From Shimia sp040225985 (lineage in GTDB: Bacteria > Pseudomonadota > Alphaproteobacteria > Rhodobacterales > Rhodobacteraceae), in the NCBI RefSeq assembly GCF_040225985.1, contig NZ_JBBPEU010000004.1, positions 186,001 to 250,000 of the forward strand: 64,000 bases of DNA, read 5' to 3'. Within the stretch, counting starts at the first letter, position 1, and each line of letters starts with the position of its first letter. The notes below the pieces were generated by a model. That model saw only the letters and a program-made list of their open reading frames with translations, did not search any database and had not been told where the DNA came from. Shown here piece by piece: positions 17,162 through 24,746 of the stretch. A program made the translations under genes and the position numbers.

Positions 17162-18074
17162 CCTGGGCCTCTTCGGGCATCGGGCCGATCAGATCAGTCT
17201 CGTCCGGCAACAGTGTCGAGGGGCGCACGATTCCGCCGGGTGTGTCGGGGCGGTCCTGTCCGTGATCCCGCAGAACCCGCAGGAATTCCAGTCGTTCATA
17301 ATCGGCCGCCAGACGTACCCGCAGACGACCGCCGGGGTCGGTGGCCACTTGTCCGATCAGCAGGCCGCTGGGAAAGACGCCGCCGTCACCCGAACTGACC
17401 ACCCGGTCGCCGGGGCGCACCTTGTCGGGGTTCTCAAGAAAATCGATATAGGGGGCAACCGTATTGTCGCCCACGATCAGCGCGGTCTGGCCCGAGGGCT
17501 GGATCAGCGCCGGAATGCGGCTTGAACTGTCCGACAGAAGGATCACGCGGCTGGTGGATTTGCCCACGCCGGAAATCCGCCCGACAAGACCGATCCCGTC
17601 CATCGCCGCCCAGCCATCCACGATCCCGTCGCGTTCGCCGATATTCAGCAACACCGACTGGCGGAACGGTGATCCGCTGTCAGCCAGCACAACGCCGGTG
17701 ACATAGGTCAGGCGCGGATCAAGGCGCACGTTGTTGAGGTCCAAGAGGCGCGCGTTTTCTTGCTCAAGCTGCAAGGCGGCCTCTTTCCACGCTTTCATCT
17801 GCTGCAGCTCGCGGCGCAGTTCGGCGTTTTGCTCGCGCATCCGCTGATAGCTTTGAAAATCGCGGAACAGGCCCACCGTGGCCGTGACGGGCGTCATTGT
17901 CCAGTCAAACGAGGGCACCACCGCGTCCACCACCTGTGCGCGGAACCGTTCGACGCGCGGGCTGTCGATCCGCCACAACAGGAAAATTCCCAACAGACAC
18001 AACAGAAGAACGGCCAGCAGAAGGCGTTTCAGCGGGCCGATATAATCTTCGCCTTGTGTCCGATCCTTGGCCAC
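17154..18074 (-). CDS. mreC: Rod-shape-determining protein MreC
   Basis: A 306-residue bitopic protein. It has a short cytoplasmic N-terminus, one membrane helix (about 15-36), a coiled coil of about 60 residues (QRMREQNAELRRELQQMKAW and following) and a periplasmic double beta-barrel domain with GERDGIVDGWAAMDGIGLVGRI. It scaffolds the elongasome and activates PBP2 in species studied. The C-terminal tail (DRPDTPGG onward) is proline-rich. It lies 67 bases after mreB. Confidence 0.95.
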   Translation of the reverse strand: MAKDRTQGEDYIGPLKRLLLAVLLLCLLGIFLLWRIDSPRVERFRAQVVDAVVPSFDWTMTPVTATVGLFRDFQSYQRMREQNAELRRELQQMKAWKEAALQLEQENARLLDLNNVRLDPRLTYVTGVVLADSGSPFRQSVLLNIGERDGIVDGWAAMDGIGLVGRISGVGKSTSRVILLSDSSSRIPALIQPSGQTALIVGDNTVAPYIDFLENPDKVRPGDRVVSSGDGGVFPSGLLIGQVATDPGGRLRVRLAADYERLEFLRVLRDHGQDRPDTPGGIVRPSTLLPDETDLIGPMPEEAQDG

Positions 18075-18141
18075 AGTGCCCCCTGGTCAGGAATGATACG
18101 GCAACCCTAGCACGGGCGATTTGCCCGCGCCAATCACGGGT

Positions 18142-19182
18142 TTAGCTGTCATAGTCGATGGCGTGACGCAGCTGTTTTTCGTATTCCAGCGCCTTGCCGG
18201 TGCCCATGGCCACACAGTTCAGCGACTCATCGGCGATCGACACGGCCAGACCTGTCTGTTCACGCAGCGCAAGGTCCAGATCGCCCAGCAGCGCGCCGCC
18301 GCCGGTCAACATCACGCCCCGGTCAACGATATCGGCGGCCAGATCGGGCGGGGTGGCTTCCAGCGCGGTCATGACCGCTTCACAGATCTGCTGTACGGGT
18401 TCGGCCAGCGCCTCTGCCACCTGGGCCTGGCTGATCTCGGTTTCTTTGGGCACGCCATTCAACAGGTCACGGCCGCGGATCTGCATCGAGGTGCCGCGCC
18501 CGTCATCGGGCATGCGGGCGGTTCCGATCTGGGTCTTGATGCGTTCGGCTGTAGATTCCCCGACCAGAAGGTTCTGGTTGCGGCGCAGGTAGTTGATGAT
18601 CGCCTCGTCCATGCGGTCCCCGCCCACACGCACCGAACGCGCATAGACGATGTCGCCCAGCGACAGAACCGCCACTTCGGTGGTGCCGCCACCGATATCG
18701 ACAACCATGTTGCCGGTCGGGTCGGTGATCGGCATGCCGGCCCCGATGGCGGCCGCGATCGGCTCTGCAATCAGCCCAGCGCGGCGTGCGCCTGCCGACA
18801 GCACGGACTGGCGGATCGCGCGCTTTTCAACCGGGGTCGCGCCATGCGGCACGCAGACGATGATCTTGGGTTTCGAGAAGGTCGACCGTTTGTGCACTTT
18901 GCGGATGAAGTGCTTGATCATTTCCTCGGCGGTGTCGAAATCGGCAATCACGCCGTCACGCATGGGGCGAATCGCCTCGATCGAGCCCGGTGTCCGGCCC
19001 AGCATCAGCTTGGCGTCCTCGCCCACGGCCAGAACCTTTTTCACGCCGTCCTTGACGTGATAGGCGACGACCGAGGGTTCGGACAGGATAACGCCCTTGC
19101 CCTTGACATAGACCAGCGTGTTCGCCGTTCCGAGGTCGATTGCCATGTCAGAGGTGAACAGGCCGCCCAGATTTCCCAGCAT
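18142..19182 (-). CDS. mreB: Actin-like cell-shape protein MreB
   Basis: A 346-residue bacterial actin that forms membrane-bound filaments and orients side-wall synthesis. Phosphate loops DLGTANTLVY near the N-terminus and VDIGGGTTEVAVLS in the middle, and the adenosine-site GGGALLGDL near residue 290, are all present. The start MLGNLGGLF provides the amphipathic membrane-binding end. It is the first gene of the shape operon; the 200 bases upstream hold no promoter that I could assign with confidence. Confidence 0.98.
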   Translation of the reverse strand: MLGNLGGLFTSDMAIDLGTANTLVYVKGKGVILSEPSVVAYHVKDGVKKVLAVGEDAKLMLGRTPGSIEAIRPMRDGVIADFDTAEEMIKHFIRKVHKRSTFSKPKIIVCVPHGATPVEKRAIRQSVLSAGARRAGLIAEPIAAAIGAGMPITDPTGNMVVDIGGGTTEVAVLSLGDIVYARSVRVGGDRMDEAIINYLRRNQNLLVGESTAERIKTQIGTARMPDDGRGTSMQIRGRDLLNGVPKETEISQAQVAEALAEPVQQICEAVMTALEATPPDLAADIVDRGVMLTGGGALLGDLDLALREQTGLAVSIADESLNCVAMGTGKALEYEKQLRHAIDYDS

Positions 19183-19395
19183 GTGATTTCAGTTCCCGCA
19201 GAATATCAGAATAAACCCGCGACTCTGCCGAGTTGCGGGCGATCTTCTTATAGGGACGGGACGCGCGTTGTGAAAGCCCCGCATAGGGGCAAATCAGCGT
19301 GAATCCGCCATGTTGCGCAGATTGTTTGCACCCCGCCCCCCTTCGGCTGCGAAAAGGTGGTCTTAAAGGGATGCGCGCGGTGGTTTCCAAATGAA

Positions 19396-19422
19396 AACGG
19401 GCGCCTCCAATGGGCGCCCGTT
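19396..19422 (-). terminator. Rho-independent terminator after the sulfatase gene
   Basis: AACGGGCGCC and GGCGCCCGTT form a perfect 10-base stem with a seven-base loop. On the minus strand it is followed by TTCATTT, giving a T-rich tail. It lies 22 bases beyond the sulfatase stop. Confidence 0.85.
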
Positions 19423-19443
19423 GAAGAGTCAGATGATGGAAAA

Positions 19444-20985
19444 TCAGCCGCCCTGATTGGTTTGCAGGGTTTGCAGAACCTGGTCGATCGAGAAGCTCGC
19501 CGGTTTCTGGCGTGGCGGGTAATCCTTGAAGGTTTCAAGGAACTGCGCCACGAAGGCCTGCGCCGGCACCAGAAGATAGGCCCGTTCCAGACGCCATTGC
19601 GAGTAGCCGATAGATTCATGTTCGGCGCGTTCGAATGGATCGCTGTAAAGGTTCATGACCTTGGGCAGACGCAGCGGTGTCAGCGGTTCCTGCCAGACGT
19701 CGAACCCGTGGGCGCGCTGTTCTGCAAAGACCACTTTCCACTGGTCAAAGCGCAAATTCATCAGGTCGCCACCATCCGAGAAATACAGGAACTCGCGACG
19801 CGGCCCTTTCTCGGTTTCCCCGCGGAAATAAGGCATGAAATCATACCCGTCGAGGTGCACAGGCTCGTTCCCTTCACCAAACGGGGCTTCGGTCAGCATG
19901 CGCTCTTTCATGTCCGGTTCGCCAAGGGCCGACATGAAGGTCGGGAACCAGTCGAGATGGCTGATGATCTGGTTCGACTTGCGGCCCGGTTCGATGACGC
20001 CCGGCCACTTGATCATCATGGGCACGCGGAAGCCGCCTTCCCAGTTGTCGTTCTTTTCGCCACGGAACGGGGTGGTGCCGCCATCGGGCCAGCTGAACAC
20101 CTCGGCGCCGTTGTCGGTGGAATACATCACGACCGTGTTGTCGGCGATGCCCAACTCGTCCAGTTTGTCGAGCATCTGGCCGACCATGCCGTCATGTTCA
20201 ACCATCCCGTCGGGATAGACGCCCAAACCGGTGACGCCTTTGCTTTCTTCCTTGAGGTGGGTGAAGATGTGCATCCGCGTGGTGTTGTACCACAGGAAGA
20301 AGGGCTTATCCTGTTCGACCGCACGCTCCATGAAGTCAAGCGCACCTGCGGTGACTTCCTCGTCAATGGTTTCCATGCGCTTGCGGGTCAGCGGACCGGT
20401 GTCTTCAACCGATCCGTCAGCCGAGGATTTGATCACGCCACGCGGGCCAAAATTCTCGCGGAATTCAGGGTTCTTGGGGTAATCTTCGTTCTCGGGCTCT
20501 TCCTCGGCATTGAGGTGATAGAGGTTGCCGAAAAATTCGTCAAAGCCATGGTTGGTTGGCAGGTGTTCATCCAGATCGCCCAGATGGTTCTTGCCATACT
20601 GGCCGGTCACGTATCCTTTGGACTTCATGAACTCGGCGATGGTCGGGTCTTTCTCGGACAGCCCTTCCTTGGCGCCCGGCAGGCCCACCTTCAACAGGCC
20701 GGTGCGGAAACCCGATTGCCCCGTCACGAACGAGGCACGCCCTGCTGTACAGGACTGTTCGCCATAGCCGTGGGTGAACAACATGCCTTCCTTGGCGATG
20801 CGGTCGATATTGGGGGTTTCATACCCCATCATGCCTTGGTTATAGGCGCTGACATTCCAGTAACCGATGTCATCGCCCCAGATAATCAAAAAGTTCGGCG
20901 TATCTGCCGCCATCGCCACAGAGGATGTCATCATCCCTATGGATAGCGTCGCGGCCGCCGCCGCGCGTCTTGCAAAATTTATCAT
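19444..20985 (-). CDS. Periplasmic arylsulfatase-type sulfatase
   Basis: A 513-residue secreted sulfate-ester hydrolase. A signal peptide ends near residue 27 (SVAMAADT). The formylglycine site reads C79-T-A-G-R83 inside QSCTAGRASFVTG, that is CxAxR rather than the more common CxPxR; both forms are known in sulfatases. Metal-binding Asp38-Asp39 in WGDDIGY and the GKNHLGD segment fit the family. No formylglycine-generating enzyme gene is nearby. Marine sulfated polysaccharides are plausible substrates, but this is inference. Confidence 0.9.
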   Translation of the reverse strand: MINFARRAAAAATLSIGMMTSSVAMAADTPNFLIIWGDDIGYWNVSAYNQGMMGYETPNIDRIAKEGMLFTHGYGEQSCTAGRASFVTGQSGFRTGLLKVGLPGAKEGLSEKDPTIAEFMKSKGYVTGQYGKNHLGDLDEHLPTNHGFDEFFGNLYHLNAEEEPENEDYPKNPEFRENFGPRGVIKSSADGSVEDTGPLTRKRMETIDEEVTAGALDFMERAVEQDKPFFLWYNTTRMHIFTHLKEESKGVTGLGVYPDGMVEHDGMVGQMLDKLDELGIADNTVVMYSTDNGAEVFSWPDGGTTPFRGEKNDNWEGGFRVPMMIKWPGVIEPGRKSNQIISHLDWFPTFMSALGEPDMKERMLTEAPFGEGNEPVHLDGYDFMPYFRGETEKGPRREFLYFSDGGDLMNLRFDQWKVVFAEQRAHGFDVWQEPLTPLRLPKVMNLYSDPFERAEHESIGYSQWRLERAYLLVPAQAFVAQFLETFKDYPPRQKPASFSIDQVLQTLQTNQGG

Positions 20986-21248
20986 TGCCGTATTCCTTCA
21001 ATCTCTCCCTGAAGTGCGGGACGATGTTCTTTTGGCCCGCCAGTTCAGTCTGCGTCCGAACCGGATTTCAATCAAGGGCGGCGTCGAATAGGAAAGTCAA
21101 AATATCCGAAAGAGAAAATATTCATTTTTCAATGTTTTATGCAGGTTTTCCCGAGGTGACGCCGGGCAATTGACGTTAGGGCAGGTATCCTCTCGGAAAA
21201 GTGAAAGACCAAAGCGTCCTTTTGGCGGTTCCAAACCGGGCCTTTTCA
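20986..21248 (-). other. Intergenic region upstream of the sulfatase gene
   Basis: This stretch includes an AT-rich patch (about 21095-21150) that contrasts with the surroundings and probably holds the sulfatase promoter. GAAGGA precedes the start by about nine bases. I could not assign -35 and -10 boxes with confidence, and no gene or repeat was recognised. Confidence 0.4.
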
Positions 21249-21250
21249 CG

Positions 21251-21277
21251 AAAAAGGGCCCCGTACACGGGGCCCTT
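21251..21277 (-). terminator. Rho-independent terminator after leuA
   Basis: A GC-rich hairpin with arms AAGGGCCCCGT and ACGGGGCCCTT lies about 22 bases past the leuA stop. On the minus strand it ends in a T run (forward AAAAA at 21251-21255). Confidence 0.88.
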
Positions 21278-21298
21278 CCGGTCACTGTTCCCTTGGGA

Positions 21299-22873
21299 TC
21301 AGGTGATATCGCGATAGGAAATCTCTTTCGCGTCAACCCCTTCGCCAAGCTTGGCGCGGCGCACCAGCAAGCGGTTCAGCGCGTTAATATAGGCCTTGGC
21401 CGACGAGACCACCGTATCAGTATCCGCCGATTGCCCGGTCACGACGACGCCATCTTCCTCGACCCGCACCGACACCGTGGCCTGTGCGTCCATGCCTTCG
21501 GTCACGGCATGTACCTGATACAGTTGCAGGCGCGCCTTGTTTGGGTGCAACTCGCGGATCGCCTTGAAGGTGGCGTCCACCGGCCCGTCGCCATAGGCGG
21601 TGGCCGAGATGTCCTTGCCTTCGATTTCCATTTCCACGGTCGACTCGGCCTGACCACCGGTGCCACAGATCACCTTCATCGAAACCAGTTTCAGCGCGTC
21701 ATTGGCATCGTCGCCACCCACACGCATAAGCGCGATCAGGTCATCGTCCAGCACCTCTTTCTTGCGGTCGGCAAGGTCCTTGAACCGCACAAAGACATCT
21801 TTCAGCTGGTTGTCGCCCACTTCAAAGCCCAGATGTTCCAGCTTGTCGCGGAGCGCGGCCCGGCCCGAGTGTTTGCCCAAGGGCAGCGAGGTGCCGGCCA
21901 GACCGATATCCTCGGGGCGCATGATCTCGAAATTCTCGCGGTTCTTGAGCATGCCGTCCTGGTGGATGCCGCTCTCATGGGCAAAGGCGTTCTTGCCGAC
22001 GATGGCCTTGTTCGGCTGCACGATAAAGCCCGAAACAGTCGAGACCCGGCGCGAGATGGCCATGATCTTGGTGGTGTCGATGCCGGTGGTCCAAGGCATG
22101 ATGTCGTGTCGGGTTTTCATTGCCATCACGACTTCTTCCAGCGCGGTGTTGCCCGCGCGTTCACCAAGGCCGTTGATCGTGCATTCGATCTGACGCGCAC
22201 CGCCCGCGACCGCGGCCAGCGCGTTGGCCGTCGCCATGCCCAGATCGTTGTGGCAATGGGTGGCAAAGATCACCTCGTCCGCGCCGGGCACGGTTTCGAT
22301 CAGGCGCTTGATCAGGTTGGCACTCTCTTCGGGCGCGGTATAGCCCACGGTGTCGGGGATGTTGATCGTGGTGGCACCGGCCTTGATGGCGATCTCGATC
22401 ACGCGGCACAGGTAATCCCACTCGGTCCGCGTTGCGTCCATCGGTGACCACTGCACGTTTTCGCAAAGATTGCGTGCATGGCTGACCGTTTCATGAATCT
22501 TGTCGGCCATTTCGTCCATGGTCAGGTTCGGGATGGCGCGGTGCAGCGGCGAAGTGCCGATAAAGGTGTGAATGCGGTTCTGTTCGGCGTGTTTCACGGC
22601 CTCCCAGCAACGGTCGATATCGGCGAAATTGGCGCGAGCCAGACCGCAGATGCGGCTGTTCTTTGAACGCTTGGCGATCTCGGACACTGCGGCGAAATCG
22701 CCTTCGGACGCAATTGGAAACCCTGCCTCGATGATGTCGACGCCCATCTCGTCCAGCATTTCTGCAATCTCGAGCTTTTCGTCATGGGTCATGGTTGCGC
22801 CGGGCGACTGTTCGCCATCGCGCAGGGTCGTGTCAAAAATCAAGACGCGGTCTTGGTGTGCGGTATCGGTCAT
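21299..22873 (-). CDS. leuA: 2-isopropylmalate synthase
   Basis: Catalyses the first committed step of leucine synthesis, condensing acetyl-CoA with 2-oxoisovalerate. The 524-residue protein has the catalytic barrel with FDTTLRDGEQSPGATM at residues 13-28, the metal-binding HCHNDLG and NGLGERAGN segments, and the C-terminal regulatory domain (about 390-510) used for leucine feedback inhibition. Length is typical of the long bacterial form. The gene is preceded by a Leu-rich leader peptide and competing hairpins, so expression is probably attenuated when charged leucyl-tRNA is abundant. Confidence 0.97.
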   Translation of the reverse strand: MTDTAHQDRVLIFDTTLRDGEQSPGATMTHDEKLEIAEMLDEMGVDIIEAGFPIASEGDFAAVSEIAKRSKNSRICGLARANFADIDRCWEAVKHAEQNRIHTFIGTSPLHRAIPNLTMDEMADKIHETVSHARNLCENVQWSPMDATRTEWDYLCRVIEIAIKAGATTINIPDTVGYTAPEESANLIKRLIETVPGADEVIFATHCHNDLGMATANALAAVAGGARQIECTINGLGERAGNTALEEVVMAMKTRHDIMPWTTGIDTTKIMAISRRVSTVSGFIVQPNKAIVGKNAFAHESGIHQDGMLKNRENFEIMRPEDIGLAGTSLPLGKHSGRAALRDKLEHLGFEVGDNQLKDVFVRFKDLADRKKEVLDDDLIALMRVGGDDANDALKLVSMKVICGTGGQAESTVEMEIEGKDISATAYGDGPVDATFKAIRELHPNKARLQLYQVHAVTEGMDAQATVSVRVEEDGVVVTGQSADTDTVVSSAKAYINALNRLLVRRAKLGEGVDAKEISYRDIT

Positions 22874-22913
22874 TTGGAAGTCTCTCTTATCTCTCCTGAA
22901 GGCCTTGCGGCGG

Positions 22914-22971
22914 CTTGGGCGCGAAGCGGCAATCCTCTGAGCGGTCGCGCCAAGGCTGGCACGCTCAGAGG
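22914..22971 (-). promoter_or_regulatory. Mutually exclusive leuA leader hairpins (attenuator)
   Basis: Hairpin A pairs CCTCTGAGCG (22962-22971, overlapping the leader stop codon) with CGCTCAGAGG (22934-22943). Hairpin B pairs CTTGGCGCGA (22945-22954, inside the loop of A) with TCGCGCCCAAG (22914-22924), with one bulged C. The two cannot form together in a simple fold. A ribosome at the leader stop would cover the first arm of A and favour B. No U tract follows B, so the output may be something other than a classical intrinsic terminator. Confidence 0.65.
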
Positions 22972-23063
22972 CGGGCTAGGAGAAGAAGGTCGGCCAGAAT
23001 CGCAACAGGCGTCGCAGCGCGGGTGCGCTGTGCGGGTGCTGCGATATGGGCCTTGGTCATCAT
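22965..23063 (-). CDS. leuA leader peptide (32 residues, four consecutive Leu codons)
   Basis: A small frame starting with ATGATG and ending just upstream of leuA contains a run of four Leu codons, CTT CTT CTC CTA (22977-22988), followed by Ala-Arg-Leu and TGA. CTA and CTT are expected to be uncommon in a genome of this base composition, as suits a stalling site. No good ribosome-binding site precedes it, and the predicted transcript start falls at or next to the ATG, so it may be leaderless. Leu-rich leaders before leuA are known in proteobacteria. Confidence 0.8.
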   Translation of the reverse strand: MMTKAHIAAPAQRTRAATPVAILADLLLLARL

Positions 23064-23071
23064 GGGGCGGA

Positions 23072-23099
23072 TTTATACATGCCCCTTGGTAAATGAAAA
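23072..23099 (-). promoter_or_regulatory. Predicted sigma-70 promoter of the leuA leader
   Basis: On the minus strand TTTTCA (23099-23094) and TATAAA (23077-23072) are separated by 16 bases. The -10 box matches the consensus at five of six positions and the -35 box at four. Eight bases separate the -10 box from the leader ATG. Confidence 0.6.
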
Positions 23100-23136
23100 C
23101 CCCTTTTCGGGAAATTCTCGGGGCGGATAAGGGCAT

Positions 23137-23162
23137 GAAAAAAGGCGGGGCAAACCCCGCCT
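23137..23162 (-). terminator. Rho-independent terminator after the MORN gene
   Basis: AGGCGGGG and CCCCGCCT form a perfect 8-base stem with a four-base loop. On the minus strand it is followed by six T residues, 24 bases past the stop of the MORN-repeat gene. Confidence 0.92.
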
Positions 23163-23185
23163 GTTCCATGGACCTGTCGCCAGGT

Positions 23186-24589
23186 TCAGCCGTCGGTTTT
23201 CAGCGATCCGTCTTCCCAGTCGCCGGTGGCCTCTTCGCCCGTGGCATAGCGCATCGTGCCTTCGCCCTGGCGTTTGCCGGCCTTGAACATGCCCTCATAG
23301 ACATCGCCATTGGCATAGGTGGCCACACCCATGCCGCTGATTTCGCCCTTGGACCATTCGCCAGCATATTTGAACCCGTCGGGCATGCGTATTTCCCCGA
23401 TCCCGTCGCGCTGGCCGTTGGCGAACTGGCCTTCATAGGTCGTGCCGTCGGGATAGGTTGCCTTGCCCATTCCGTGACGCTGGCCATCCTGCCAATCGCC
23501 CTCGTACCGGTATCCATCGGCATAGGTCATGACACCCTTGCCGTGGTTGCGGGCATCCTTGAATTCGCCGGTATAGACCAGTCCGTTGGCATAGGTCGCA
23601 GTGCCTTCGCCCTCGATCACGCCGTTTTTCCAGCCGCCTTCATAAGACGACCCGTCGGGATAGGTGATCTTGCCGATCCCGTCGGCAAGGTCCTTGCGGA
23701 ACTGGCCGACATAGATCGACCCGTCCGGATAGGTGACACGGCCTTCGCCTTCGATATGCCCGTTCACCCAGCTTCCGACATAGGTATAGCCGTCTGCGCC
23801 GGTAAAGGTGCCCTCGCCGTGGCGTTTGTCGGCCTTGAACGTGCCGATATAGACATCGCCATTGGCATAGGTGACCTTGCCGGTGCCTTCACGTTGTCCG
23901 GCCACCAGTTCGCCTTCGTAGACGTCGCCGTTTGGCTGGGTCAGCACCCCGGTGCCTTCAATCTGGCCCGCTTGCCACAGGCCCTCGTAAATCAGACCGT
24001 CGGGCATGGTCAGCTTGCCTTCGCCTTCGCGTTCCCCGCCGACGATCTGGCCGTTGTAAATCGCTCCGTCGGCATAGGTGATGCGCCCCATGCCTTCCTT
24101 GACGCCATTGACCCAGTCGCCTTCATAGACATAGCCGTTCGGGCTGGTCATGACGCCCTTGCCGTGGTGCATGGCGTTCAGGAATCCGCCCTCGTAGCGC
24201 ACCCCGTTGGCATAGATCGCAACGCCCGTGCCATTGATCTTGCCGTCTTTCCATTCGCCCTCATACGTGCCGCCATCGGTAAAGGTGATCTTGCCGATGC
24301 CTTCGGGTTTGCCCTTGGCGAACTGGCCCTCATAGATCGATCCGTTGGGAAAACGGGCCTGTCCGTCGCCGCGGATTTCGCCATCGACCCATTCACCGAC
24401 ATATTCATACCCGTTGGGCAGGCGATAAGTGCCGATTCCGTGCTGGAGGCCGCCCTTGAAGGTCCCTTCATAAACGCCGCCATCATCATACTGCTTGGTC
24501 AGGATTTCCCCGTCCTGGGCGGTCGCCATCGTTGCCGTTCCAAGCAGCAGCGCAATCGCCGCGATCCTGAATGCCTGTTTGTTGCTCAT
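23186..24589 (-). CDS. Secreted MORN-repeat protein with 18 tandem repeats
   Basis: A 467-residue protein with a signal peptide (cleavage near residue 25, ATAQ) and then 18 back-to-back 23-residue MORN repeats (residues 40-453) plus a partial one. Each follows YxGxWxxGxxxGxGxxxYxxG. Repeats 1-9 (40-246) and 10-18 (247-453) correspond one to one, so the array looks like a duplicated nine-repeat module. MORN repeats form elongated beta-hairpin sheets; periplasmic members have no agreed function. The signal sequence implies export. The gene diverges from nadE and ends in its own terminator. Confidence 0.9.
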   Translation of the reverse strand: MSNKQAFRIAAIALLLGTATMATAQDGEILTKQYDDGGVYEGTFKGGLQHGIGTYRLPNGYEYVGEWVDGEIRGDGQARFPNGSIYEGQFAKGKPEGIGKITFTDGGTYEGEWKDGKINGTGVAIYANGVRYEGGFLNAMHHGKGVMTSPNGYVYEGDWVNGVKEGMGRITYADGAIYNGQIVGGEREGEGKLTMPDGLIYEGLWQAGQIEGTGVLTQPNGDVYEGELVAGQREGTGKVTYANGDVYIGTFKADKRHGEGTFTGADGYTYVGSWVNGHIEGEGRVTYPDGSIYVGQFRKDLADGIGKITYPDGSSYEGGWKNGVIEGEGTATYANGLVYTGEFKDARNHGKGVMTYADGYRYEGDWQDGQRHGMGKATYPDGTTYEGQFANGQRDGIGEIRMPDGFKYAGEWSKGEISGMGVATYANGDVYEGMFKAGKRQGEGTMRYATGEEATGDWEDGSLKTDG

Positions 24590-24746
24590 TCGTCTTGCCC
24601 CCGAGGGTCCATCCCATGCCGGCTTACAGCCTTGGGGAGAAACCTAAATCAGCAGATCGTTCGGGGCAACGTCTTTTGAGGGTTTGGACTTTTCCTCGCG
24701 GCGCGTTCTGCTAAATCTTCACCGTGAAACGCCACAGGAGCGCATG

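Noticed and set aside
23064..23080. A six-codon micro-frame MYKSAP whose stop overlaps the leuA leader start
   Set aside because: It lies over the predicted -10 box and so would be upstream of the transcript start; there is no evidence for translation.
23093..24679. A 528-codon open frame antisense to the MORN gene
   Set aside because: Its length results from the repetitive codons of the MORN array on the other strand; it also crosses the MORN terminator and has no family motif.
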